From a virus, in IMG/VR virus record IMGVR_UViG_3300030116_002108, positions 1-25,748 of that record: 25,748 nucleotides of DNA. One strand, given 5' to 3'. Shown here in pieces: positions 17,850 through 24,677 of this stretch. Position 1 is the first letter of the stretch. Every line of letters begins with the position of its first letter. Below the pieces are notes generated by a model. That model had not been told where the DNA came from. It saw only the letters and a program-made list of their open reading frames with translations, and did no database searches. A program made the position numbers and the translations under genes.

Positions 17850-17855
17850 ATTTTC

Positions 17856-18599
17856 TTAGTTTTCTTGTTGTATTTTTTTAACTTCTTCTTGTGTTGCTAG
17901 TTGAACTAAACTACCATCTTTAATATTTATACCTGCTAATTGTAAAATTTTTATTACTAAGTTTGTTTCTTCGGAAGGATGTAGTTCAAAGTCTTGGTGA
18001 TCAGAAGCTGAGCTATTATATAAAGCATTTTCACCAGACATTAAATAAGTCCAGTTAGGTTTTTTAGGTATTCTTACATAACTAGTATAAACAACGTCAT
18101 CTCCATTAAACTCAGGAAAAGGATACACCTTAATACGTAATTGATCTGAGCTACCAGAAAATCTAGAATAATAAGGATAATGTTTAGATATGTTGTGTAT
18201 TAAGCTTGAATCAGCATATTGTAATAGCTCTTTAAGTGGTACTTCTGAAGCTTGCGCAATATGCTCAGAACCATGATACTCAACACCAACCATTGTTAAT
18301 CTATAAAAATTAGTAGAATCAGGAATCAAAACACTACCGTTCTCATCTACTATTGATGATTCTACATTAATTTTTTCAAACATAGATATTTTTTCTTCAA
18401 CCATTTTAACAGTATCAGCATAACCAGTGTTATTAGGTATTGTTTTTAAAGCTCTATCTAGTATATAAAAATATTGTCTAAATATATCCATTTGAGCATG
18501 ATCAGCAAAAAGATTAAATTCTTGCGGTGTCACATAACCTCTTTGTTCTTTATTAGCTAATGCTAAAACTTTTTGATATACGTCATCTATTCCTATCAT
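17856..18599 (-). CDS. Head-tail connector-like structural protein (247 aa)
   Basis: This 247-residue protein opens MIGIDDVYQKVLALANKEQR then GYVTPQEFNLFADHAQMDIF (residues 21-40), a motif I know from structural modules of many marine and Bacteroidota phages. An N-terminal helical hairpin is followed by a beta-rich middle, including IPDSTNFYRLTMVGVEY (about 92-108) and RIKVYPFPEFNGDDVVYTSY (about 154-173) with the RIPKKPNW motif. A C-terminal helical segment, SEETNLVIKILQLAGI (about 208-223), follows. Size and its place between capsid and tail tube genes fit a head-tail connector or head-completion protein. There is no enzyme motif. The start lies 56 nt after the upstream stop, downstream of an RNA hairpin, with an A-rich leader (ACAAAAAAAT) and no Shine-Dalgarno. 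The precise role is inferred. Confidence 0.87.
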   Translation of the reverse strand: MIGIDDVYQKVLALANKEQRGYVTPQEFNLFADHAQMDIFRQYFYILDRALKTIPNNTGYADTVKMVEEKISMFEKINVESSIVDENGSVLIPDSTNFYRLTMVGVEYHGSEHIAQASEVPLKELLQYADSSLIHNISKHYPYYSRFSGSSDQLRIKVYPFPEFNGDDVVYTSYVRIPKKPNWTYLMSGENALYNSSASDHQDFELHPSEETNLVIKILQLAGINIKDGSLVQLATQEEVKKIQQEN

Positions 18600-18618
18600 A
18601 TTTTTTTGTATTGTAGTT

Positions 18619-18642
18619 GTAATCGCCCCGCAGGGCGACTAC
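18619..18642 (-). promoter_or_regulatory. GC-rich RNA hairpin between the 273-aa and 247-aa genes
   Basis: On the transcribed strand the stem GTAGTCGCCC pairs with GGGCGATTAC through ten consecutive pairs, one of them a G-U wobble, around a TGCG tetraloop. It is one of the few GC-rich patches in the intergenic DNA. The sequence after it is AACTACAATAC followed by an A-run, so there is no U-tract and it is not a classical intrinsic terminator. It could be an RNA-processing or mRNA-stability element, or a partial terminator, separating capsid-region from tail-region messages. Confidence 0.6.
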
Positions 18643-18655
18643 CTCTACAGTTTGA

Positions 18656-19477
18656 TTAATTGTTTAATCTTTTTTCTATATTTGCATATATTTCCATACC
18701 TTCATCAGTTTTAAACCAAGCGGCTAAAGCTGTATATGGATGTTCATCAAAAGGAACGTTCATTAACTTTCTATCATTAGAACCCCAAGTAAAAGTTCTT
18801 TGATCGTTTGATAATCTAATAATTCCAAGTTCAGTTGCTTTAATACCAAAGTTTCTAAGTTGAACATTATCATCAGAAGCTAATTCTAAGAACAAAGCTG
18901 GATTATTACGAGCAAATACTAGTAAATCTCTTTTAAGCTCTTTAGAACTCATCTTAGATACTTGAGAACCTTTTTCTACACGCATAATAGCTTCTGCTAA
19001 ATCAATATCCATCTCTCTAGCTATAACTATTGCATCTGCTTCTAGCTCTAACACTTCTATTTCATTAGCAGCGTTAACCTCTGGTTTCCACTCATAAAAC
19101 AAAGTGTCTCTATGTGGGTGGTATAAAGATAAAAACTTTTGTAATACTGTTTCGTTTTTAGGTACAAATAAAGTTCCGTTTCTAAAAACTATATGCTCTA
19201 ATCTTTGATCACCTTTCATTTCATCTACAAACGGCGTGGTTTGATTTTTACAGTATTTTATTTCTCTCTCGTAACCTTTTTCTTCGTCAAACCAATATAA
19301 ATTAGCAGATCTAATTTGGTAAGATAAAGGCCTTCTTTCTTTTGTTAAATAATAAACTCTATCTTTTATTTCCCACTTAGGTTTTTTATTTTCAACTTTT
19401 TTAGGTTTTGGTGTTTCAACAACTGGTGTTTCAACAACAGGTACCTCTACCTTTTGTTTTGTTTCTTTTTTTGCCAT
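18656..19477 (-). CDS. Unrecognised head-region protein with disordered N-terminus (273 aa)
   Basis: This 273-residue protein has a Lys/Val/Pro/Glu-rich, probably disordered start (residues 1-35) containing the duplicated unit VVETP. A folded part follows: WEIKDRVYYLTKERRPLSYQ (35-54), a beta segment with NGTLFVPKNETVLQKFLSLY (100-119), an acidic helical stretch (about 137-170), and a C-terminal segment RTFTWGSNDRKLMNVPFDEH with a final helix. There are no membrane or catalytic features. It follows the capsid gene after a 71-nt gap that holds an intrinsic terminator and a repeated AT-rich element, so its expression is probably set apart from the capsid message. Similar proteins are, to my memory, common next to capsid genes in marine phages but without assigned function. 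A head-completion or capsid-associated role is a guess from position. Confidence 0.85.
   Translation of the reverse strand: MAKKETKQKVEVPVVETPVVETPKPKKVENKKPKWEIKDRVYYLTKERRPLSYQIRSANLYWFDEEKGYEREIKYCKNQTTPFVDEMKGDQRLEHIVFRNGTLFVPKNETVLQKFLSLYHPHRDTLFYEWKPEVNAANEIEVLELEADAIVIAREMDIDLAEAIMRVEKGSQVSKMSSKELKRDLLVFARNNPALFLELASDDNVQLRNFGIKATELGIIRLSNDQRTFTWGSNDRKLMNVPFDEHPYTALAAWFKTDEGMEIYANIEKRLNN
19410..19439 (-). repeat. Two 15-nt tandem copies encoding Val-Val-Glu-Thr-Pro
   Basis: On the plus strand GGTGTTTCAACAACT is followed at once by GGTGTTTCAACAACA, with one mismatch at the last base. The repeat encodes the doubled PVVET/VVETP unit in the disordered N-terminus of the 273-residue protein. 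It is probably a slippage-prone, length-variable linker. Confidence 0.8.
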
Positions 19478-19504
19478 AATATAATATATAATAAAATTAA
19501 TAAA
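19474..19504 (-). promoter_or_regulatory. AT-rich leader element, copy 1, at the start of the 273-aa gene
   Basis: The plus-strand 15-mer CCATAATATAATATA occurs here and again at 22215-22229, and the similarity continues for about 14 more bases (TAATAAAATTAATA here, ATAATAATTAATA there). On the transcribed strand it gives TATATTATATTATGG, in which ATG is the start codon of the 273-residue gene. It lies directly after the terminator behind the capsid gene, so a promoter that restarts transcription is plausible. A -10-like TATATT is present, but I see no clear -35 or Bacteroidota TAnnTTTG box. Confidence 0.4.
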
Positions 19505-19536
19505 ATAAAAGGCCGAGGCCGAAGCCCCGGACTTTT
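19498..19536 (-). terminator. Intrinsic terminator downstream of the major capsid gene
   Basis: In the transcript the stem CCGGGGC pairs with GCCTCGG (7 bp, one G-U wobble) around a UUCG tetraloop. The flanking AAAAG and CUUUU extend the stem after one mismatch. A U-rich tract (CCUUUUAUUUUAUUAAUUUUAUU) follows. The hairpin core is at 19513-19530, starting 18 nt beyond the capsid stop codon. This is the best terminator in the window and probably makes the capsid message end here or drop in level before the 273-residue gene. Confidence 0.85.
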
Positions 19537-19548
19537 AAAAATAAATGC

Positions 19549-21057
19549 TTACTTCATTAACATAAAGTTGTTAGCACCTTGAGTAATTAAACATCTTTCA
19601 GAAAGCATGTGTAATTCCATCACGTCTAAAGCAGATGTAGCAGCACCAACAGAACCAGTAACCCAAGTTTTCATTCTTCGGTCATCAGTTTGTGAAGCTC
19701 TATATCTAACGTGTAAGAAAGGACGCTTAATGTTAGAACCTACAGTACCATCGTAAACAGATGATGTACCAGCAGGAATTATAACTCCTCTGATAGCTTC
19801 AGTACCAGCAGCAGTATTTATACCACCTCTAGTAGCTTTGTCGTTTAAGTATCTAAAGTCAGACTTGTAGAAGTCGTAAGAACCTCTTCTGAAACCAGAG
19901 AAACCTAAATTTAATGCCATATCTTCAGAGTTGTTAAATACACCGTAAGATGTACCACCAGCACCGTAAGAGTTCATTGAAGCTAACATATCGTCAATAG
20001 CTAAACTAGTAGATCTATTAACAAACATCATATTTTCTTCAATAGCACCTTGGCTGTCAAACTCAGCTAAAATAGCATCAAACTCTGCTAAATCAGTAGC
20101 AGCGTTAACACCAGTAACACCAGTAGTTATATTACCTCTATCTTCAATAGCATCAAACAAACCTTGAGTACCAGTAGCGCCAGTGTTAGAACCAGGTACT
20201 CCTAATAAGTTATCAACGTTATCAGTACCAGGTACACCTTTAATACTTTCAAGCATCATCATTTCTAAGTAATCAGCAAAACGTAATCTTGTTTCAGACT
20301 CAGCTTTTAAATACCATAGGTAACCACCTTGACCACCTTCAGTAGAAACTTCAACCCAACCTATTCTTGAAGCATCAGATCCAGATATACTGTAGTAATC
20401 TTTTATGATTATAGGTTTGTTAGTAAAAGTTTTAAAAGTTGGCTCGTTAGAAGTTCTTGTAGATGCTAAGCTTCCTATGTTTCCATAGTCAACACCTTTA
20501 GCAAACTCAGAACCTATAACTAATAAAGTAGCATCAGTTCCAGTAGCATCAGAACCAGGTAATAAGTCACTACCAAAAGCACGTAACTCAACTTGACCAT
20601 TAGTTCCAGCTGCAACCTCAGAAACAATTGCTCTACAAATTGTGTTGTTATAAGCTAATAAAACAACATCGTTTACTCTAACACCATGGTCTGCAACAGC
20701 AAAACCGTTTACACCGTTAGTGTTACCATCAATGTCAGAAACAACAGTAAATAAACCTTTGTTGTCACCACCACTAATATCACCATTAACATCTACAGTA
20801 CCTTTGTAAGATAAATGTAGTCTTGATTGTTCAGACCAGATAACTTGATCAGCTGTCATAGCCTCTTCTGCACCGATTTGAGCAAGGAAACCAGATATTG
20901 TTCTTGAACCAAAAACATCAGCTTCTTTTTCCATCAAATCTGGCACGTATTGTTGTCCCCAACCAGCATTGGTTGAAAGATCTAGATAATTTGTATTTAG
21001 TACTTGTCTTTGTGCAGACGGTACGCTATTCAAATTATCACCTCCTGTAATTGCCAT
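19549..21057 (-). CDS. Major capsid protein
   Basis: This 502-residue protein occupies the capsid position, after portal and scaffold-like genes and before connector genes. The N-terminal arm has NYLDLSTNAGWGQQYVPDLM and EKEADVFGSRTISGFLAQIG (about residues 23-62). The middle is an alternating alpha/beta region with VDYGNIGSL, KDYYSISGSDASRIGWVEVS and a long helix containing ESETRLRFADYLEMMMLESI. Next come a beta hairpin region with MMFVNRSTSLAIDDMLASMN and FRRGSYDFYKSDFRYLNDKA. The C-terminus is RPFLHVRYRASQTDDRRMKT and HMLSERCLITQGANNFMLMK. This is the layout of HK97-fold capsid proteins known from marine phage sets; the fold is inferred. An ATG follows an AAAATT leader without a Shine-Dalgarno. 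An alternative TTG start seven codons in would have a perfect Shine-Dalgarno, but the ATG is preferred. A strong terminator follows the gene. Confidence 0.9.
   Translation of the reverse strand: MAITGGDNLNSVPSAQRQVLNTNYLDLSTNAGWGQQYVPDLMEKEADVFGSRTISGFLAQIGAEEAMTADQVIWSEQSRLHLSYKGTVDVNGDISGGDNKGLFTVVSDIDGNTNGVNGFAVADHGVRVNDVVLLAYNNTICRAIVSEVAAGTNGQVELRAFGSDLLPGSDATGTDATLLVIGSEFAKGVDYGNIGSLASTRTSNEPTFKTFTNKPIIIKDYYSISGSDASRIGWVEVSTEGGQGGYLWYLKAESETRLRFADYLEMMMLESIKGVPGTDNVDNLLGVPGSNTGATGTQGLFDAIEDRGNITTGVTGVNAATDLAEFDAILAEFDSQGAIEENMMFVNRSTSLAIDDMLASMNSYGAGGTSYGVFNNSEDMALNLGFSGFRRGSYDFYKSDFRYLNDKATRGGINTAAGTEAIRGVIIPAGTSSVYDGTVGSNIKRPFLHVRYRASQTDDRRMKTWVTGSVGAATSALDVMELHMLSERCLITQGANNFMLMK
21037..21046 (-). 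promoter_or_regulatory. Perfect anti-SD complement inside the capsid gene start
   Basis: On the coding strand AGGAGGTGAT, the exact complement of the usual 16S rRNA 3' end, starts 11 nt after the A of the capsid ATG, where it encodes the Gly-Gly-Asp of MAITGGD. A TTG codon in the same frame (Leu8) lies 7 nt past GGAGG. It may be a chance product of coding Gly-Gly-Asp, an internal initiation site, or harmless because host ribosomes ignore SD sequences. Confidence 0.5.
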
Positions 21058-21077
21058 AATTTTGTAATTTTAAATTG

Positions 21078-22205
21078 TTATTTATTGTTTTTAATTTTAA
21101 ACTTAAAATCAGAAGAATTATCACCTAATACTTTTACTTTTATTCCACCAGCCTCAATTGTACCTTGAGATTTTCTTGGATCCATACTTATGTTTTTAGA
21201 TTTAGCTATACTTTCTTTTAAAGCATCTGCTTTACCTTGTTCATAAAAATGATTAGCAACAGCATCGGCATTCATAGCTGTAAATAAAGACTTGTGATAC
21301 CCTTTAGCATCCGTTAAAGCGAAATTTTTATCAACAAACTTTGCCATAAAATTATTAGAATCGCTTTGTGTTTTTTTAACGCTTTCAACATCTTTAACAT
21401 TAAACCTAAACTTTTTATCACCAATATTATATTCAAAACCTTTGAATTTGTTGTTAAAAAGATTATTTGTTTTTTGCTCAAATATTTTACTGTTAGCGTC
21501 AACAGCCTTTTTTGTAGCCTCTGATTCTTTGTTGTATCTATTAAAAAAATCTACAGCTTTTTGTTGTTCTTTTGTAAGTTTACTTCCAGCTTTGATTTCT
21601 TCATAGTATTTGGACTTTTGCCCGTCCAAGTGGCTTCTAGCGCTGGCAACTTGCTCTTTTAACGCTAGTTTTTTTCTTTTTATATCTATTTCTTCATCTT
21701 CGTCTTCATTGTAAGAAAAAGAATCTTCCATAAGAAAACTTATTTCTTCTAAACTTAAATGTGGTTTTGTTTGTTTATAGTATTCTAATAAAACCTCTGT
21801 ATCGCTTAATTTGTTATAATCTTGATTAAGCTTAACATAATCACTAATATCACCTCCAGTTTCTTCCATAAAATCTACTAACTTTTGTATATTTTCTGGT
21901 AAAGGTTTACCTGTTGCTTCAGCTTCAGCAACAGCTTCTTCAATTTTTTCTTCTACTTCAGCAACTTCTTCTCCTGTTGATTCTTCTGTTATTTCTTCTA
22001 ATACTGGAGCTTCTTGTGTTTCTGTTTCCTGTTGTACTTCTTCTTGTTTCTGTGCGGTCCCGGTGTCCTCGGATTTAACATCCTCAACGACTCCTGCTTG
22101 GTCATTAGTATTTTCTGTAGTTTCATTTTCTATTGGTTTATCTAAATTAACAACGTAATCGCCGTTTTCATTAACGTTTGGTTTTTTAGTTTCTTCAACT
22201 TTCAT
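21078..22205 (-). CDS. Scaffold-like protein of the head module (375 aa)
   Basis: This 375-residue protein lies between portal and capsid genes, where tailed phages usually encode the scaffold. Residues 1-100 are highly acidic and low in complexity, with runs of Glu, Thr and Val such as EEVAEVEEKIEEAVAEAEA, and probably disordered. A helical, charged middle (about 100-250) contains an acidic patch YNEDEDEEIDIKRKKLALKE at about 165-184. The C-terminus is a small basic domain with NNFMAKFVDKNFALTDAKGY and a Lys-rich end FKFKIKNNK, as in scaffolds that bind the capsid shell through positive charge. There is no protease signature. Unusually for this window, a purine-rich GGAAG lies about 8 nt before the ATG. 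An earlier out-of-frame ATG opens a short ORF across this start. The scaffold role is inferred from place and composition. Confidence 0.87.
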   Translation of the reverse strand: MKVEETKKPNVNENGDYVVNLDKPIENETTENTNDQAGVVEDVKSEDTGTAQKQEEVQQETETQEAPVLEEITEESTGEEVAEVEEKIEEAVAEAEATGKPLPENIQKLVDFMEETGGDISDYVKLNQDYNKLSDTEVLLEYYKQTKPHLSLEEISFLMEDSFSYNEDEDEEIDIKRKKLALKEQVASARSHLDGQKSKYYEEIKAGSKLTKEQQKAVDFFNRYNKESEATKKAVDANSKIFEQKTNNLFNNKFKGFEYNIGDKKFRFNVKDVESVKKTQSDSNNFMAKFVDKNFALTDAKGYHKSLFTAMNADAVANHFYEQGKADALKESIAKSKNISMDPRKSQGTIEAGGIKVKVLGDNSSDFKFKIKNNK

Positions 22206-22218
22206 TTTTTTCTTCCAT
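22195..22218 (-). CDS. Possible 7-codon upstream ORF overlapping the scaffold start
   Basis: An ATG at 22218-22216, inside the repeated AT-rich element, opens ATG GAA GAA AAA AAT GAA AGT TGA (MEEKNES). It ends 10 nt beyond the scaffold ATG, in another frame. In the other copy of the element the equivalent ATG is the real gene start. It may be a coupling leader or chance; it is too short to judge by coding signal. Confidence 0.2.
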   Translation of the reverse strand: MEEKNES

Positions 22219-22243
22219 AATATAATATAATAATAATTAATAA
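22215..22243 (-). promoter_or_regulatory. AT-rich leader element, copy 2, before the scaffold gene
   Basis: This is the second copy of the element found at 19474-19504. It shares the exact plus-strand 15-mer CCATAATATAATATA and a similar continuation ATAATAATTAATA. It occupies most of the 41-nt gap between portal stop and scaffold start. The placement of both copies before head genes suggests a phage promoter or translation enhancer. In such AT-rich DNA a chance match is possible. Confidence 0.35.
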
Positions 22244-22246
22244 TTT

Positions 22247-24676
22247 TTATTTAGGGTCAAACGCTCCTAAATCAAATCCACCTCCTAGTATATCATTACC
22301 TGAAGATTCAAATTTTTTAGGTGGTTTTCCACTTTTTCTCTGCTCTATCATTTCACTTTGTTGAGTAGCTTGTATCTTTGTTCTTTCGTCTTTTCTATCT
22401 TCTTTTATTTTTTCTCTTTGTTGTAAACCTTCTGTTTCTATAGATTTAAGTTTCATGTTGTAATTAAACTCTAGCTCCATAAGTTGTTTTTTCATTTCAA
22501 CTTCTTGTTGCATTTTTTGTCCTTCAAGCTCTGCTTCTGCTTGCATCAACTGTATTTTACCAGCATTAATAGTTCTTTCTTTATTCATTTCTATTTGAGC
22601 GGCGGTTTGAGCTGCTTGAGCATTAGACTGTGACTGAGCTTGTATGTTTTCTAGCTGTAACTTTCTATCTTTTTCTTGTTTCTTTTTTCTACGTATTTTT
22701 AAAAGTTGATTTGCTAGTTTTACATTTTTTATCTCTCTTAAATCTATAGCATCTTCTAATTCTATATTTTGTTGTTGCAAAGCCATTTGTATATTATTTT
22801 CAAGTCTAGCTTTTTCTTCTTCGTCTGGTTGTAGTTGTATAAATATACCAAAATCATAAAGATGTAAATTAGACATTTCTTCTAACGTAGCAACGTTATG
22901 TGCTCCTATAGCTTGTATAAAAGCTTCTTTTGTTGGTGAATATTCAATAACATCAGATATTCTTAACGATAAACACTCTGCTGTTTGAGCTGTTAAAAAC
23001 AAACCAGCTTGTAATATATGTCTTGTTGCAGTATTACTATTTGCTGCAGCTAACTTTTGTACACCTACTAAAGCATTTTTATCTGGCATACTGCCGTCTC
23101 TAGCTTCGTTTAATCCGGTTACATCTCTTATCATTTGCAAGTAATAATTATAATTACCTATTAATGCTTGCATTTTATTACCACCACTACCACTTGTTAT
23201 TTCTTGTATTGGCACTTTACCAGGATTCATATCTCCATCAGATGTAAATGACCTACCAATCACACTACCTGTTTGGAAAAACATATTTAAAGCTTCTTGC
23301 GGATTGTAATTTGTACCGTTACCTAAATCAACTTCAGCTAAACCATCAGCGTCTAAATAAACACCGTCTGGCACCATACGTGACATTACTTGCTGTAGTT
23401 TTAAGTGGGTTAACTGTATCATATCAGCAAAACCCGTTATACGTTTAACTAAAGAATCTATTTTTCCATCGTACATACGAGGAGCCACTATAGAGTAATT
23501 CATTTTAACCTTAGTGTAATCGCTTTTAGGTCTTACCATGTTTTTAGCCATTTCCCATTTTAAAAGCCTTTCAGTGCCTAGTATTAAAGCACCTTCATAT
23601 AAAACCTCTATAGCTCTTTGTAATCTTGTAAAATTACCTTCTTTGTTTTCTGGTGGATTAAATTGATCAGTTTTTTCAATAGCTTTTTCAGAACCACTAC
23701 CAGTTTCTTTAACTTTATAAACTTCATTCATATATGTTTTAAAATTAAAATATAAAACTTGAACTTTGTTTATATCTTCTTTTTCTGAACTGTATCTTGT
23801 TTTACTATTGTTTTTTTGAGATAGTTTACTTTGCATTATCTCTTCTAAGTCAGACTCTGTTAAATGTGGAAATTGTTTTGCTAGTTCGTTTATAGGTATA
23901 TCTTTAACCTCACCAACGTAGTATATATCATCAAAATAAGGTGAGTCAGTATAAGAGTAAACAATATCAGCAGGGTCAACATAGTTAACAGTTATACCTT
24001 CAGAAGTAGTGAAATCTGTTTTAACACAACCAATACCTAAAACTGTTAAATCATAATAAAAACGTTTTTTAGTTAATTCGTAATTATTACCTTCAAATAA
24101 AACATTAATAGCTTGTTCCTCTGCTAACTCTACAGCTTGTTTATAAGTTAACTGCATGTGCAAACCTAACTCTTCATCTGTAGTAGGCAACTCTTCTAAA
24201 TTACTTTCTTTTAAATCTACGCCTAACTCATTTATAGTTTCCTCGTCAAAATCTTGCATACGCATGTCACGAAGAACAGTATCCATATATTTAGTTCTTT
24301 GTTCAACACCATTTGGTGATTGAGAAAAAGCTTTTATATCATATGTTCTTTCAGCTATACCGTTGACTACAATATCTACAAACTTAGGTATTATAGGTAC
24401 TGGTGTCCAGTCTAAATTTAAATAAGACAAATCACCATTTATAGATAATTCATCTTTATACTTTTGTATTGATTGCTCGCCTCTTGCGTATAGTCTTAAA
24501 TTGTGGAAATTAATATAGTTATTTCTATACCTACTATTTTTATAGTTATTACTATAGTTATCACTAAACCACTCTTTTTCTATAGCTTTAGCTACTCTTA
24601 AACCATAATCATAACTCAACTTTTCAGCATCACTAACTGTCTGACTAGGAAAATAACTGTTAACAGAATATGACAT
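22247..24676 (-). CDS. Portal protein
   Basis: The portal is the dodecameric ring through which DNA is packaged and ejected. This one has 809 residues, in the range of large portals such as those of crAss-like phages. It follows the terminase stop by 1 nt (TAA-T-ATG). The N-terminal helical region (1-75) leads to DWTPVPIIPKFVDIVVNGIA (about 89-108). The core has YYDLTVLGIGCVKTDFTTSE (207-226) and VNYVDPADIVYSYTDSPYFD (230-249) with YYVGEVKDI. Next come KVPIQEITSG, a stem-like stretch NYYLQMIRDVTGLNEARDGS, and helices with NTATRHILQAGLFLTAQTAE. The last about 180 residues are a Gln/Glu/Lys/Met-rich coiled coil (about 625-780) followed by a Gly/Phe tail GGGFDLGAFDPK. This coil would form an internal barrel in the capsid, as known for long portals such as P22; that is inference. 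There is no Shine-Dalgarno. Confidence 0.92.
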   Translation of the reverse strand: MSYSVNSYFPSQTVSDAEKLSYDYGLRVAKAIEKEWFSDNYSNNYKNSRYRNNYINFHNLRLYARGEQSIQKYKDELSINGDLSYLNLDWTPVPIIPKFVDIVVNGIAERTYDIKAFSQSPNGVEQRTKYMDTVLRDMRMQDFDEETINELGVDLKESNLEELPTTDEELGLHMQLTYKQAVELAEEQAINVLFEGNNYELTKKRFYYDLTVLGIGCVKTDFTTSEGITVNYVDPADIVYSYTDSPYFDDIYYVGEVKDIPINELAKQFPHLTESDLEEIMQSKLSQKNNSKTRYSSEKEDINKVQVLYFNFKTYMNEVYKVKETGSGSEKAIEKTDQFNPPENKEGNFTRLQRAIEVLYEGALILGTERLLKWEMAKNMVRPKSDYTKVKMNYSIVAPRMYDGKIDSLVKRITGFADMIQLTHLKLQQVMSRMVPDGVYLDADGLAEVDLGNGTNYNPQEALNMFFQTGSVIGRSFTSDGDMNPGKVPIQEITSGSGGNKMQALIGNYNYYLQMIRDVTGLNEARDGSMPDKNALVGVQKLAAANSNTATRHILQAGLFLTAQTAECLSLRISDVIEYSPTKEAFIQAIGAHNVATLEEMSNLHLYDFGIFIQLQPDEEEKARLENNIQMALQQQNIELEDAIDLREIKNVKLANQLLKIRRKKKQEKDRKLQLENIQAQSQSNAQAAQTAAQIEMNKERTINAGKIQLMQAEAELEGQKMQQEVEMKKQLMELEFNYNMKLKSIETEGLQQREKIKEDRKDERTKIQATQQSEMIEQRKSGKPPKKFESSGNDILGGGFDLGAFDPK

Positions 24677-24677
24677 A

